Notes: a model not told the origin generated them from the letters alone. A stretch of 42,928 bases of DNA from DASTPP01 sp035762175 (GCA_035762175.1 DASTPP010000219.1:1-42928); one strand, 5' to 3'. Positions 1 through 8,667 are shown, counted from the stretch's first letter. Translations and numbers: made by a program.

Positions 1-23
1 CGAGCGCGGCGGCCGAGACGCAA

Positions 24-90
24 GCCGTCGGCCGGGGCCGGGGGCGAAGGAATCCGCCCGGATTTCGAGCTCCCGACCCCGGCCGACGGC
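24..90. terminator. Long inverted repeat, terminator-like
   Basis: An 18-bp arm at 24-41 pairs with 73-90 with one mismatch, around a 31-bp loop that contains a smaller GC-rich stem. No T-run follows on either strand, so it is either an atypical terminator or another transcribed hairpin. The rest of 1-296 holds no gene I can support. Confidence 0.4.
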
Positions 91-311
91 GCCGCGGATC
101 GGGCGCCGGGCGACGGGAGCATTCGTCCGACAGAGCCTAGGTCGGGTGAAGGGCCGACGCGATCGGCGCCCCGCCGAACCGGGCTCGGTCGCGCCCGGTG
201 TTGCGAACGCGCCGGGGCCCGAGGCCCGCGGGCGACGCGTGGTGATGTTTTTGCTCTCTCTCGTCACCCCCGAGCGATCTCATTCGTGCCCGAGCCAAGG
301 AGACGTACCTA

Positions 312-527
312 ATGAAGCTCATCGATCTCCAGACCCCGTTCGATTACCCAACCCTTACCTTCGCCCTCGACGCGTTCGAAGGCCCCCACTGCTTCGGGCG
401 CCTGCGCCCCATGGCGATCGTGACGGCCCCCGCGTCGGTCGCTGCGTTGCTCGACGCGACGAGTCGAGCGCTTGCCGCTCGAGCCCGCCGGCTGCCCGCG
501 GTGCGACTCTGCCTGCCCCTGGGGTAG
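312..527 (+). CDS. Possible small protein, 71 aa, unknown
   Basis: The ATG is preceded by AAGGAG at 297-302, nine bases upstream, one of the better ribosome-binding sites in the window. The first 40 residues have a mixed composition (MKLIDLQTPFDYPTL...), with third positions mostly G or C, as in real genes here. The C-terminal third is Arg/Ala/Leu-rich and looks more like noncoding frame. I recognise no family, motif, signal peptide or membrane segment. It lies upstream of the RCC1 lipoprotein gene on the same strand with a 116-base gap. It may be a short leader gene or a chance ORF. Confidence 0.35.
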   Translation: MKLIDLQTPFDYPTLTFALDAFEGPHCFGRLRPMAIVTAPASVAALLDATSRALAARARRLPAVRLCLPLG

Positions 528-643
528 GCCCCCCGCCTTCGACGGGCGCGGTGGGGGGCGCCGGCCGAACCCATCGAGAGGGCGCGCGGTGGGGGGCGCG
601 CCGTTGGGATTCGCTTTTCCTCGGTTGGTAGTAGTCTACGGCC

Positions 644-2059
644 ATGAAGGCAGTCCTACCGGGGTGGGTGCTCGTGTTCGCATCGTTGGCGGCGGTCGCC
701 TCGTGTTCCGACGCCGAAGACGGCGTGCCAGGCTCGGGCGACGCCGCGGGCCCGGAGGGCACCGGGGCCGCGACGAGAGGCGGCGTGCCAGGCTCGGGCG
801 ACGCCGCGAGCCCGGGGGGCACCGGGGCTGCGACGAGCGCGGTGTCGGCGGGCGTCGCGGCGGGCTCGGGCGGGCCGGGCGTGCGCCAGATCGCGGTCGG
901 GTTCGCGCACAGCTGCGCGCTGACCGAGGCCGGCAACGTTCTCTGTTGGGGGGCGAACTACGAGAGCCAGCTCGGCGACGGCACGAAGGTCGGCCGGTCG
1001 ACGCCGATGCCCGTGCTGCAATCGCCGGGCGGGCCCCCGCTGGCGGGCGCGCAAACCCTGCCGAACAGCGGCGCCTACCATACCTGCGTCACCGGCGACG
1101 GCGGGGCCCTCTGCTGGGGGCAAAACGACTACGGCCAGCTCGGCGACGGCACGCCGTTCGACCGATCGACGCCCGTGCCGCCCCTGCTCTCGCCCGGCGG
1201 GCCGCCCCTGCCCGACGTCGAGGCCATCGCGACTGGGACGAACTACAGCTGCGCCCTCGTCGCGGGGGGCGAGGTTCGCTGCTGGGGCAACAACCTGGCC
1301 GGCCAGCTCGGCACGGGCACCTTCTCGCACGACCTGCCCTTCGACGAGCTCAGCCCCGTGACGGTGGTGCAGTCGCCGGGCGGGCCGCCCCTGGCCGGCG
1401 TCGGGGCGCTCGTGGCCGGCGGCCTGCACACGTGCGCCTGGCTCCGGGGCGACGACGTGCGCTGCTGGGGGTACAACATCAACGGCCAGCTCGGCGACGG
1501 CACGACGACGAACCGAGCCACCCCCACGAGGGTGCTCGAATCGCCGGGCGGGCCGCCGCTGAGCGGCGTCAAGTCGATCGCGCTCGGCAGCGGCGGCCAC
1601 AGCTGCGCCGTGCTCGAGAGCGGCGAAGCGCGCTGCTGGGGCGACAACGACTTCGGCCAGCTCGGCGACGGCACGAAGATCGGCCGGCCGACGCCCGTGC
1701 CGGTGCGCCGGTCGCCGAGCGGGCCACCGCTGACCGGCGTGCAGGCCCTTTCGCTCGGCTTCTACCATACCTGCGCCCTGCTCGACGGCGGCAAGGTTCG
1801 CTGCTGGGGGCGAAACTTCAACGGCCAGCTCGGCGACGGCTCGACGCGCGAACGCAAAACGCCCGTGCCCGTGGTGCAATCGATCAACGGGCCCCCCGTG
1901 ACCGGCGCCCAGGCCGTCTCGGCCGGCGGCTTTCACACCTGCGCCTGGTTCGGCGGCGGCGACGTGAAATGCTGGGGCGGGAACAACGACGGCCAACTCG
2001 GCATCGCCGCGCCGGGCGTTCACCCCACCCCCGTGGCCGTGCGCTTGCCGCTCGATTGA
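644..2059 (+). CDS. RCC1-repeat propeller lipoprotein
   Basis: This 471-residue protein has a signal peptide ending in a lipobox (AAVASC), so it is probably anchored in the outer membrane or periplasm. A linker rich in Gly, Ala and Thr follows, built from two copies of a 20-residue unit. From about residue 85 to the end it carries about seven RCC1-type repeats, each with a HTCA or HSCA strand, a CWGxN strand and GQLGDGT. The two Cys per blade may form disulfides. RCC1 domains fold as seven-bladed propellers and usually bind proteins; the partner here is unknown. No clear ribosome-binding site precedes the ATG. Its 3' end overlaps the convergent cupin gene by 40 bp. A second protein of this type lies at 15415-16950. 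Confidence 0.9.
   Translation: MKAVLPGWVLVFASLAAVASCSDAEDGVPGSGDAAGPEGTGAATRGGVPGSGDAASPGGTGAATSAVSAGVAAGSGGPGVRQIAVGFAHSCALTEAGNVLCWGANYESQLGDGTKVGRSTPMPVLQSPGGPPLAGAQTLPNSGAYHTCVTGDGGALCWGQNDYGQLGDGTPFDRSTPVPPLLSPGGPPLPDVEAIATGTNYSCALVAGGEVRCWGNNLAGQLGTGTFSHDLPFDELSPVTVVQSPGGPPLAGVGALVAGGLHTCAWLRGDDVRCWGYNINGQLGDGTTTNRATPTRVLESPGGPPLSGVKSIALGSGGHSCAVLESGEARCWGDNDFGQLGDGTKIGRPTPVPVRRSPSGPPLTGVQALSLGFYHTCALLDGGKVRCWGRNFNGQLGDGSTRERKTPVPVVQSINGPPVTGAQAVSAGGFHTCAWFGGGDVKCWGGNNDGQLGIAAPGVHPTPVAVRLPLD
721..836 (+). repeat. 60-bp tandem duplication in the RCC1 linker
   Basis: Bases 721-776 and 781-836 are near-identical with a period of exactly 60 bp. The repeat encodes two 20-residue linker units (GVPGSGDAA... 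twice) and keeps the frame. It is a recent in-frame duplication that lengthens the tether between the lipid anchor and the propeller. Confidence 0.85.
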
Positions 2060-2846
2060 CCGGGGGCGCGACCGCTCGGCCCGGCGGCGCGGGCCAGCCC
2101 GAAGGGGCCCGGGGCCCGGGCCTCTCCGCGCGGCGGCACCAACCCCGACGAGTCGACCCTCTCGCGCCAGCTCGCGACGACCTGCTCGCGCAGGGCGCCT
2201 GAACGCGCCATCTGCCCGAGGGCCGTCAACGCGCGGTCGACCTCGGCCGGGAGGTCGGGCCCGAGGCGCAGCCCGGGCGGCAGGCGCTGGTCGAGCCCCT
2301 CGACGGACGCGAGCGCCCGGCCGACCCAAGGCGAGAGCAGCGAGGGGGCGTCGGCGTGCGTCCAGGCGCTGAGGCTGAAGGTGGCGTGCGGCGCGGTCGA
2401 CCGCTCGTGCGCGACGTGCACCCAGTCGCGCGGCCAGAACATCACGTCACCCGAGCGCCCTTCGAGCGCCAACGCCTGCGCCTCGTGGCTGGCCGGGTTC
2501 GGGTCGCGGTCAACGGACAAAGGGTCGGCGGCGAAGTGGTCGGGCTCCCACACGAGAAAGCGCTTCTTTCCGAGCACGGGGAAGGTGAACACGGCATTGC
2601 CGGCGTCGCGGTGAATGCCGAAGGGGCCGACGTCGTACGTGCCGCAGAAGAGGGCGGCGTCCGTCCGGCGGGCAAGCCGACGCGCTCGAACAGCGGGCGC
2701 AAGAAGGCGCGCGCGGCGGGTAAGAGCCGCGGGCAGTAGCGATGAAAGTTTCTTATGTAGATGCCGAATTCTTGATTGTCGGCGCGCTCGGCGACCCCCG
2801 TCAGGTACTCGCGCAACGACCCGGCGTCGCCCGGCGCAAACTTCAT
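2020..2846 (-). pseudogene. Frameshifted cupin/JmjC-like oxygenase
   Basis: Two minus-strand frames join into one protein. The first starts at ATG 2846 (MKFAPGDAGSLREYL) and runs to LFERVGLPAGRT near 2660. The second picks up as DAALFCGTYDVGPFGIHRDAG and continues to the stop at 2020. Restoring the frame needs one extra base near 2655-2665. The joined product has the HxD iron motif (IHRDAG) and a distal His (WVHVAH), typical of the JmjC-like cupin fold of Fe(II)/2-oxoglutarate oxygenases. A TTG start at 2951, directly after the upstream gene's stop, is possible. The gene follows the cytochrome lipoprotein and was probably cotranscribed with it. It could be a true pseudogene or a single-base assembly error. 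Confidence 0.75.
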
Positions 2847-2951
2847 GACCCCGGCCGCCGCGGCGAGCCCTCCCGGTGCTCGACGACCCACGCCGCCCGT
2901 CCGCCGAGCGCCCTCACGCTCGGGTTCGTCTCCCGGGCCGGTCGGCGCCAA

Positions 2952-3950
2952 TCACGGGCGCAAACGCAGCCAGCGCTCGACCGCCGCCGCCCCGTCGGCG
3001 TCGACGTGCTCCGTCGCGAGCGGCGGCATGCGCCGGAGGAACAACGACGAGCGACGCATGCGGTGGAGCAGGCGGCTGCCGGCGACGTCGTCGCGGTCGA
3101 CGAGGCGGCGCGTCGTGCGGTAGGCGGCCGTGGCCTCCACGCGATCGAGGTCGGACGTCGCGAGCCATAGATCGAGGCCGCGCGGCGGCCGGAAGTAGCC
3201 GGCGTCGCGGGGGCGGTCGCCGTTGTGGCAGCTGCCGCAGTTCGCGTGCAAATAGCCGAGGGCCGCCCGGTCGGTGGGCGTGCCGGGGACCTCGATCGGG
3301 CGCGCCGGCGCCGCCGACAGGCGCCCCTCGGCGACGAGCGCGTCGAGCGTCGCCTCGCCCTCGCTCGCGGCCGGGTGCGCGAGTTGGATCGCGGAGAAGC
3401 CGAGGACGCGTTCCCGGCGGCCGCCGTGGCACGTCATGCACGCCCGCGCGGGCGGGACGTCGTGGGCCGTGCCGAGCGCCCGCTCGGCCCCGTCGGGAGC
3501 CGCCACCGCGTCCGACTGGTCGGCCCCCCATAGGTACGCCACGGCCGCCCAGGCGCTTTCGCCCTCGCCCACCCTCATGAGGAGCCGCGTTTCGACGCGC
3601 CGACCGTCCTTCCAGAATTCCTTCCAGAGCTGCGTGCCGACGGGGAATTGCCACGAATCCATGTCCGAGCTGTCGATCGTGGCCCCGGGGGGGAGCCGCA
3701 CCCAGCGCCGCTTCGACGCGCCGTCGCTCCAGAGGGAAAAGGCGGGCGCGTACGGGCGCGCGTCGGCGGCGACCAACCCGCGCGCCGCGTCGGCGTAGAA
3801 GCCGGCGTCCGAAACGCGCGCCGGCAGGCGAGCGGTCAGCGGTGACTCCGGGGGCAGCCGGTAGGGCGAGCAGGAGGCGCTCGCGAGGGCGAGAGCGAGG
3901 GCCGCCCGGCGGGATGAGGAAGGGCGGCCGCGTCGTCGGGGGTCGCGCAT
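2952..3950 (-). CDS. Di-haem cytochrome-c-like lipoprotein
   Basis: This 332-residue protein begins with a basic N-terminus, a hydrophobic stretch and Cys27 in ALASASC, a lipoprotein signal. It has two covalent haem-binding motifs: CMTCH at 171-175 and CGSCH at 238-242. It resembles a family of periplasmic diheme proteins with a conserved N-terminal segment of the type FSLWSDGA...RWVRLPPG, and probably acts in electron transfer. The substrate cannot be read from sequence. It is divergent from the RegB-type kinase gene, and two RegA-like boxes lie between them, so redox control of this cytochrome is plausible. A His or Met axial ligand cannot be assigned with confidence. Confidence 0.85.
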   Translation of the reverse strand: MRDPRRRGRPSSSRRAALALALASASCSPYRLPPESPLTARLPARVSDAGFYADAARGLVAADARPYAPAFSLWSDGASKRRWVRLPPGATIDSSDMDSWQFPVGTQLWKEFWKDGRRVETRLLMRVGEGESAWAAVAYLWGADQSDAVAAPDGAERALGTAHDVPPARACMTCHGGRRERVLGFSAIQLAHPAASEGEATLDALVAEGRLSAAPARPIEVPGTPTDRAALGYLHANCGSCHNGDRPRDAGYFRPPRGLDLWLATSDLDRVEATAAYRTTRRLVDRDDVAGSRLLHRMRRSSLFLRRMPPLATEHVDADGAAAVERWLRLRP

Positions 3951-3992
3951 GGCGTTCGGGCCTTACCTTGGCCGAGGCCGCGCCCTCGCGGG

Positions 3993-4060
3993 TGCGTCAC
4001 TCTGTCGCGGCCCGGCCGGGCGAGACGGGTCGGGGGCCTGCGTCACTATGTCGCAGCCCG
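3993..4060. promoter_or_regulatory. Two RegA-like boxes in a divergent promoter
   Basis: A 22-bp direct repeat with two mismatches occurs at 3993-4014 and 4039-4060. Each copy contains GCGTC, five bases, then GTCGC (3994-4008 and 4040-4054), 46 bp apart. This resembles the GCGNC-N5-GNCGC type of site known for RegA/PrrA/RegR regulators. The pair sits between the start of the cytochrome gene (3950, minus) and the start of the RegB-type kinase (4089, plus), the expected position for autoregulation and for control of the cytochrome. The assignment rests on my memory of the consensus. Confidence 0.55.
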
Positions 4061-4088
4061 CTCCCGGGTAGTGGGGTAGCGTGCTTGC

Positions 4089-5516
4089 ATGCCTGCTCGC
4101 GACCCAGGCCAGGCGCCCCCGAGCGACCTGGGGCTTTCGGCCGCCGTCCGGGCGTGGCCCGCGACGGCGCCCGCGCCCGAGGTGCGAGCGCGGGTCGTCG
4201 CGACCGTGACGTCGCCGGCGACCCGCGCGGCCACGGTCGGGCGCGAGTGGCCCGGGGGCTCCGACCTCGAGGGGGTCGCGACGCGGTCCTTTTCGCCGGC
4301 CGCGGCGCTGCGCTGGCTGGTGTCGCTGCGCTGGCACGCCGCCGCCGGGCAGGCCCTCGCCATCGCCTTCGCCGCGAGCGTCTGGCGCGCCGAACTGCCC
4401 TTCGGTCCGCTCGCCGCCTTCGCCGCGCTCACCGCCCTGTCGAACGCGGCGATCGTGGCCTGGTTGCGGCGCGCCCCCGCGGTCGGGCCCGGCGTCGTCG
4501 CCGCCGCCCTCGCGCTCGACGTGCTCTCGCTGACGGGCTCGCTCGCGCTCTCGGGCGGGGCCTCGAACCCCTTCGCCTCGCTGTACCTGGTGCTCGTCGC
4601 CATCGCCGCTCTCGTGCTCGAGCGCCGGCGCTCGGCCGCGGTCTTCGGGCTCTGCGTCGCGGGCTACGCCGCCCTCGCGCTCGGCGCGACGGGCCAGGCG
4701 CCGCCGGGGGCCGAGGCGGCGCGCCTGCACGCCCCCGCCCTCGGCCTGACCGCGCTGGCGCTGGCGCTCGTGCTCACGCGCTTCTCGCGCGCGCTGCGCG
4801 AGCGGCAAGACGCCTTCTTGCGCGCGCAGCGCGCGGCCACCCGGGCCGAGACCGTGGCCTCGCTGGGCACGCTGGCGGCCGGGGCGGCCCACGAGCTCGG
4901 CTCGCCCCTCGGCACCATCGCCCTGGCGGCGAACGAGCTCGAGGCGTCGATGCTCGCGGGCGACGCGGGGCAGGCCCTCGACGACGCGCGGCTCATCCGC
5001 GACGAGGTCGAGCGCTGCCGCGCCATCGTCCAGCGCATGGGCGCGCGCGCCGGGGCGCCGAGCGGCGAGGCCCCGGCCTGGCTGAGCGCGCCGGCGCTGT
5101 GCGACGAGGTCCTCGCGGCGCTGCCGCCTTCGGGCCGGGCCCGGGTCGTCGCGCGGCCGGGCGAGGGGCCACGCTTCGCGCTGCCGCCGCGGGCGCTCGC
5201 CCAGTCGCTCGCCTGCCTCGTGCAGAACGCGCTCGAGGCCGACGCGGAGGGCCCCGTGCTCTTGCGCGTCGAGCGCTCGGGCGGCGCCGTGCGCTTCGTC
5301 GTCGAAGACGAGGGCCCAGGCCTGCCGCCCGCGCTGCTCGAGCGGCTCGGCGAACCCTTCGTGACGACCAAGCCGCCGGGACGGGGCATGGGGCTCGGCG
5401 TCTTCCTCTGCGCGGCCTTCGCCGAGGCGTGCCGCGGCGAGCTGCGCTTCGAGTCGTCGCCCGGTCGCGGCACGCGCGCGACGCTCGAGCTGCCCGCGGC
5501 GCAAGGGCTGCCGTGA
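4089..5516 (+). CDS. regB: RegB/PrrB-type redox sensor histidine kinase
   Basis: The protein is 475 residues long. After about 70 Ala/Arg/Pro-rich residues comes a multi-pass membrane domain (about 75-230). It contains GGASNPF at 156-162, matching the GGxxNPF quinone-site motif of RegB. The phospho-acceptor is His268 in AAHELGSPL. Cys310 (EVERCRAIV) lies 42 residues further, where RegB carries its redox-active cysteine. The ATP-binding domain follows, with N-box VQNALEAD and G-box GLPP and GRGMGLG. RegB autophosphorylates and passes phosphate to RegA according to quinone pool and redox state. The stop overlaps the GTG of the next gene, so translation is probably coupled. The long N-terminal extension is unusual for RegB. 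Confidence 0.9.
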   Translation: MPARDPGQAPPSDLGLSAAVRAWPATAPAPEVRARVVATVTSPATRAATVGREWPGGSDLEGVATRSFSPAAALRWLVSLRWHAAAGQALAIAFAASVWRAELPFGPLAAFAALTALSNAAIVAWLRRAPAVGPGVVAAALALDVLSLTGSLALSGGASNPFASLYLVLVAIAALVLERRRSAAVFGLCVAGYAALALGATGQAPPGAEAARLHAPALGLTALALALVLTRFSRALRERQDAFLRAQRAATRAETVASLGTLAAGAAHELGSPLGTIALAANELEASMLAGDAGQALDDARLIRDEVERCRAIVQRMGARAGAPSGEAPAWLSAPALCDEVLAALPPSGRARVVARPGEGPRFALPPRALAQSLACLVQNALEADAEGPVLLRVERSGGAVRFVVEDEGPGLPPALLERLGEPFVTTKPPGRGMGLGVFLCAAFAEACRGELRFESSPGRGTRATLELPAAQGLP

Positions 5517-6061
5517 CCGAGCCCGCGCCGCCCCTCGTGCTCGTGGTCGACGACGACGCGGCGTACCGCGGACGCCTCGTGCGCGCCTTCGAAGGCCGCG
5601 GCTTCCGGGCGCGCGGCGCGGGCGACGTCGGCCCCGCCCTCGCCCTCGCGCGCGAAGAGCCCCCCGACTACGCCGTCGTCGACCTGCGCCTGCCGGGCGG
5701 CTCGGGCCTCGCGGTGCTCGACGAGCTCAGGCGCCTGCGCGCGGACGCCAACGTCGTCGTCTTGACCGGCTACGGCAGCATCGCCACCGCCGTCGACGCC
5801 GTGCGGCGCGGGGCCACCAACTTCGTGCCCAAGCCCGCCGACCTCGACGATCTGCTCGTCGCCTTCGCCCGCGGCGCCCACCCGCCCGGGGCGGCGCCGG
5901 CCATGGCCCACCCGGCGCCCTCGCTCGCGCGCGCCGAGTGGGAGCACATCAACCGCGTCCTCGCCGACTGCGGCGGCAACATCTCGCAGGCGGCCCGGGT
6001 TCTGCGCATTCAACGCCGCAGCCTGCAGCGCAAGCTCGCCAAGTACCCTGTCCCCAAGTGA
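5513..6061 (+). CDS. regA: RegA/PrrA-type response regulator
   Basis: The start is a GTG that overlaps the kinase stop codon (GTGA), giving 182 residues, close to the usual RegA length. The receiver domain has the acidic pair DDD at 13-15, the phospho-acceptor Asp57 (YAVVDLRLPGGSGL) and the conserved Lys in VPKPAD. The C-terminal Fis-type helix-turn-helix includes CGGNISQAARVL and QRRSLQRKLAK, very like the nearly invariant RegA recognition helix. RegA homologues control respiration, redox and carbon genes globally. The start was chosen because the reading frame opens there with MTEPAPPLVLVVDDD. No other gene of the classic photosynthetic context is near, so this is the non-photosynthetic form. 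Confidence 0.9.
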   Translation: MTEPAPPLVLVVDDDAAYRGRLVRAFEGRGFRARGAGDVGPALALAREEPPDYAVVDLRLPGGSGLAVLDELRRLRADANVVVLTGYGSIATAVDAVRRGATNFVPKPADLDDLLVAFARGAHPPGAAPAMAHPAPSLARAEWEHINRVLADCGGNISQAARVLRIQRRSLQRKLAKYPVPK

Positions 6062-6070
6062 GGGCGGGGC

Positions 6071-6415
6071 TCACCCGGGCCCGCGCCCGAACCGGCGCGC
6101 CAACGCGAACGTGCCCCCCGGCACCATCGCCGCGGCGATCGCGAGCGCCGCCGCCCGCCCGCTCAGGCGCCGCGTGCCGAACGCCTCGAGCACCGCCACG
6201 ATGTAGAGCACGAAGAGCAGCCCGTGCACGAGGCCCGTCACGCGCACCGCCGCGGGCAGGCCGGCCGCGTACTTCAAGGGCATCGCCACCCCGACCAGCG
6301 CGAGTAGCGACGACCCTTCCGCCCAGGCGAGCCGGCGCAGGCGCCCGTCGAAGCCGGGCGGGGCGGGGGCGGGTCGGCCGGCGCGGGTCGCCGGGGTCGC
6401 GGGCTCACGGGACAT
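6071..6415 (-). CDS. DUF3817 small membrane protein
   Basis: The 114-residue product starts at ATG 6415. It has an N-terminal Pro/Ala-rich tail, then three hydrophobic segments. The signature LAWAEGSSLLALVGVAMPLK followed by GLVHGLLFVLYI matches the DUF3817 family of inner-membrane proteins, whose role is unknown; some members sit near transporters or oxidases. Its start overlaps the end of the upstream membrane-protein gene by 11 bp, so the two are translationally coupled. It converges on the RegA-type gene with only 9 bp between the stops. Confidence 0.8.
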   Translation of the reverse strand: MSREPATPATRAGRPAPAPPGFDGRLRRLAWAEGSSLLALVGVAMPLKYAAGLPAAVRVTGLVHGLLFVLYIVAVLEAFGTRRLSGRAAALAIAAAMVPGGTFALARRFGRGPG

Positions 6416-6665
6416 GGAGCAAGGGCCTCTCGTACGCGAGCGCGGGCCAGGGCGTGGCGAGGGCCGCGAGCCCGAGCGCGGCGAGCGCACCGAGGCCGAG
6501 GCGCGAAAGGCGCGCGGGGCCCGCGTCGAGGCGGCGCGCGGTCACCCACGCGCGGCCGGACGCGCGGCCCTGCGGGGCACGCGCCGCGACGAGCACGCCC
6601 GACAAGAACACCGCCCACCGCCCCCACGAATGCAGCACGACGAGCCATCCGTACGCGACCGTCAT
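6405..6665 (-). CDS. Short membrane protein, probably C-terminally truncated
   Basis: The 86-residue product starts at ATG 6665 (MTVAYGWLVVLHSWGRWAV). The HSWGRW segment in the first membrane helix and a second helix (LGALAALGLAALATPWPAL) recall a family of four-helix membrane proteins with a conserved HSWxRW and a later EHPLLM-type motif. Here the protein ends at AYERPLLHVP, just where that later motif would begin, so the last half seems missing. This comparison is from memory. The overlap with the DUF3817 gene suggests that the deletion, if real, fused the two genes into a tight pair. Confidence 0.55.
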   Translation of the reverse strand: MTVAYGWLVVLHSWGRWAVFLSGVLVAARAPQGRASGRAWVTARRLDAGPARLSRLGLGALAALGLAALATPWPALAYERPLLHVP

Positions 6666-6899
6666 GCCCCATGCTGTACGCCCGCACGACGGCGGTGACA
6701 CTGCGTCTCGTTGACGCACCCCGCGCGCCGCCGACGGGCGTCTCGCGGGCCGGACGCCGTTGACACGATGCCCCCGAGGCGCGGGGGGCGGCCGCGCGCC
6801 GGCAGCGCGTTCGGCACGGCCCCGGCAGGGGGCGGCTGCCGGCGGCCACGCCCACGAACGCCGTCAAGCCAGGCCGCCCCTCGCCCCCTCGACGGGGCT

Positions 6900-7499
6900 T
6901 CAGGGCGACGGCCGCCCCGGGCTCGTCGCGCCGCCCGGAGGCGCGGCGTCGGCGGGCGGGCGGCAGTCTGCCGCGCTCGCCCCGGGGGTCGGGACGGCGC
7001 GCAAGATGGCGCCGTCGGCGCTGCCGGGTGACCGGTCTCGCGCGTTTTCGGCGACGACCCGGCGCAAGATGCCGGCGAACTCTTCGGGGCCGATGTAGCC
7101 CTGGTACTTGCCGAGCTCGGCCGCCTCGGGCGAAAAGAGCACCGTCGCCGGCCACCCCCAGTCGGCGTAGAGCTTTCCGACGTCGGGGTTCGTGTCGACA
7201 TCGACCTTGATGGCGATGAAGTGCTCGTCGAGCAACCTTTGCACCGCGGGGTCGCGGTACGTCGTCGCCTCCATCGCGCGGCACGGGCGGCACCACTCGG
7301 CCGTGCCATCGAGCACGATGAACTTATGTTCGGCCTTCGCGCGGGCGAAGGTCTCGAGCGAAAAGCTCGCCCAGATCGGGTCTTGGCGTGGGGCCCCCGC
7401 GGGCGCGACGGCGTGTGCGCCGGGCCCGGCCGGGGTCGAGGCACACCCGAGGCCGAACAAGACGAAGAGGGCGGTCAAGAACGGGCGCGGCGGGTGCAT
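6900..7499 (-). CDS. Thioredoxin-fold lipoprotein (CRPC active site)
   Basis: The 199-residue protein has a lipoprotein signal ending in LFGLGC (Cys19). The thioredoxin domain (about 40-150) contains WCRPC at 69-73, a DsbD-gamma or DUF255-like active site, and the cis-Pro region WGWPATVLF. It is expected to act as a periplasmic thiol-disulfide reductant, perhaps supplied by a DsbD-type membrane protein, which is not in this window. The C-terminal 45 residues are a Pro/Ala-rich tail with an additional Cys. It is divergent from the dioxygenase-like gene. Confidence 0.87.
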   Translation of the reverse strand: MHPPRPFLTALFVLFGLGCASTPAGPGAHAVAPAGAPRQDPIWASFSLETFARAKAEHKFIVLDGTAEWCRPCRAMEATTYRDPAVQRLLDEHFIAIKVDVDTNPDVGKLYADWGWPATVLFSPEAAELGKYQGYIGPEEFAGILRRVVAENARDRSPGSADGAILRAVPTPGASAADCRPPADAAPPGGATSPGRPSP

Positions 7500-7792
7500 G
7501 GTCAGAGGGCACTACGCCGCGGGCCGGCGGGCGGTTCCGCCCCGGGGCCCGGCGAGGGGTGACCAGCGAGGGAGGTGGCGTCTTTCGCCTGCGCCCGGGC
7601 GCGAGCGAGCTCGAGCCGCTCGTGCCGCCCGACACGCGCTCGCGATGCCCCTCTGAGCGCGTCGGGGCGCGCGCCGGCGGCTTAGCGCAGCGGTCGAGCT
7701 CGCGAAGCCCGGGCGGCGCGCGCGTCGTGCGGGCGGGGGTTTGCAAAGCGCGGCGGAGGTGCGACCCTGCCCGGGGCAGGAGCGGGAATCGT

Positions 7793-8626
7793 ATGGCAGA
7801 GCACGCAACCGAGCAGGGCTGGGACACCGCCGCGATCATGGGCGGGCTTTACGGCGACGGCATCATCGGTCTCAAGGGCGCGTTCGACCGGGCGTGGGTC
7901 GAGCGCATGCGCGAAGACATCGAGGCCCTGTTCGAAGAGGCGCGCGCGGTGCCCGGCGGGGCGTTGCCGCGCGGGCCCGAGCGCTACTACGTCGAGGTGC
8001 ACCCCGAGCGCGTGCGGGGGTTCGTCGACATCGTGACCCACCCCTGGTTCGTCGCGGTGTGCGAGGCGGTGCTGGGGCCCCATTACAAGGTGGTCGAGGT
8101 GGGGTTCGACATTCCGTTTCCCGGCGCCGCCGACCAGCCCTGGCACCGCGACTTTCCCTCGCCGGCGGCGACGCTCGAGGGGCGGCGCCTGAACTCGCTC
8201 GCCTTCAACCTTACCGCGGTCGACACCGTGCCCGAGATGGGCCCGTTCGAGGTCGCGCTCGGCACCCAGTGGGACGACATCACCGGCTGCAAGGGCGACA
8301 TGTTCCCCCCGGAAGAGCGCTGGCCGCGCTACCGGGCGAGGGCGGTGCAAAAGTTGCCGCAGATGGGCGACATCTCTGCCCGGTCGGCGCTCACCATTCA
8401 CCGCGGCACGGCCAACCGCTCGAGCTCGGCGCGGCCGGTGTTGGTCGTCGGCGTCGACGCGCCCGACGCCACCAACGCCAAGCACCACGACCTGCAGCTC
8501 AGCCGGCCCTACGCCGCCACGCTGCCGCCGCGCGTGCTCGACCACCTCACGTACCGCCTTACCGACGAGCTGCGGCCGGTGATCCAGCACCATGTGATCG
8601 AGGGGCTGCTGAAGCCAGCCTATTAG
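7793..8626 (+). CDS. Phytanoyl-CoA dioxygenase-family protein
   Basis: The 277-residue product starts at ATG 7793, behind a GGAG. It has the Fe(II) facial triad of 2-oxoglutarate-dependent oxygenases: His118 and Asp120 in WHRDFPS and distal His203 in IHRGTANRS, with Arg209 placed to bind 2-oxoglutarate. The surrounding sequence fits the PhyH family, which hydroxylates lipids, alkaloids or other small molecules. The substrate cannot be predicted. There is no signal peptide, so it is cytoplasmic. No biosynthetic partners lie next to it. A short CCTGCCC/GGGCAGG hairpin overlaps the leader near 7766-7780. The 293 bases upstream hold no other gene I can see. Confidence 0.88.
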   Translation: MAEHATEQGWDTAAIMGGLYGDGIIGLKGAFDRAWVERMREDIEALFEEARAVPGGALPRGPERYYVEVHPERVRGFVDIVTHPWFVAVCEAVLGPHYKVVEVGFDIPFPGAADQPWHRDFPSPAATLEGRRLNSLAFNLTAVDTVPEMGPFEVALGTQWDDITGCKGDMFPPEERWPRYRARAVQKLPQMGDISARSALTIHRGTANRSSSARPVLVVGVDAPDATNAKHHDLQLSRPYAATLPPRVLDHLTYRLTDELRPVIQHHVIEGLLKPAY

Positions 8627-8667
8627 CCGCCCCGGCGCAGCGCCCCCTGGGGCGAGAAAAAGGCACG

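Noticed and set aside
7766..7780. Hairpin before the dioxygenase-like gene as a riboswitch
   Set aside because: It is a single short GC stem with no aptamer-like architecture.
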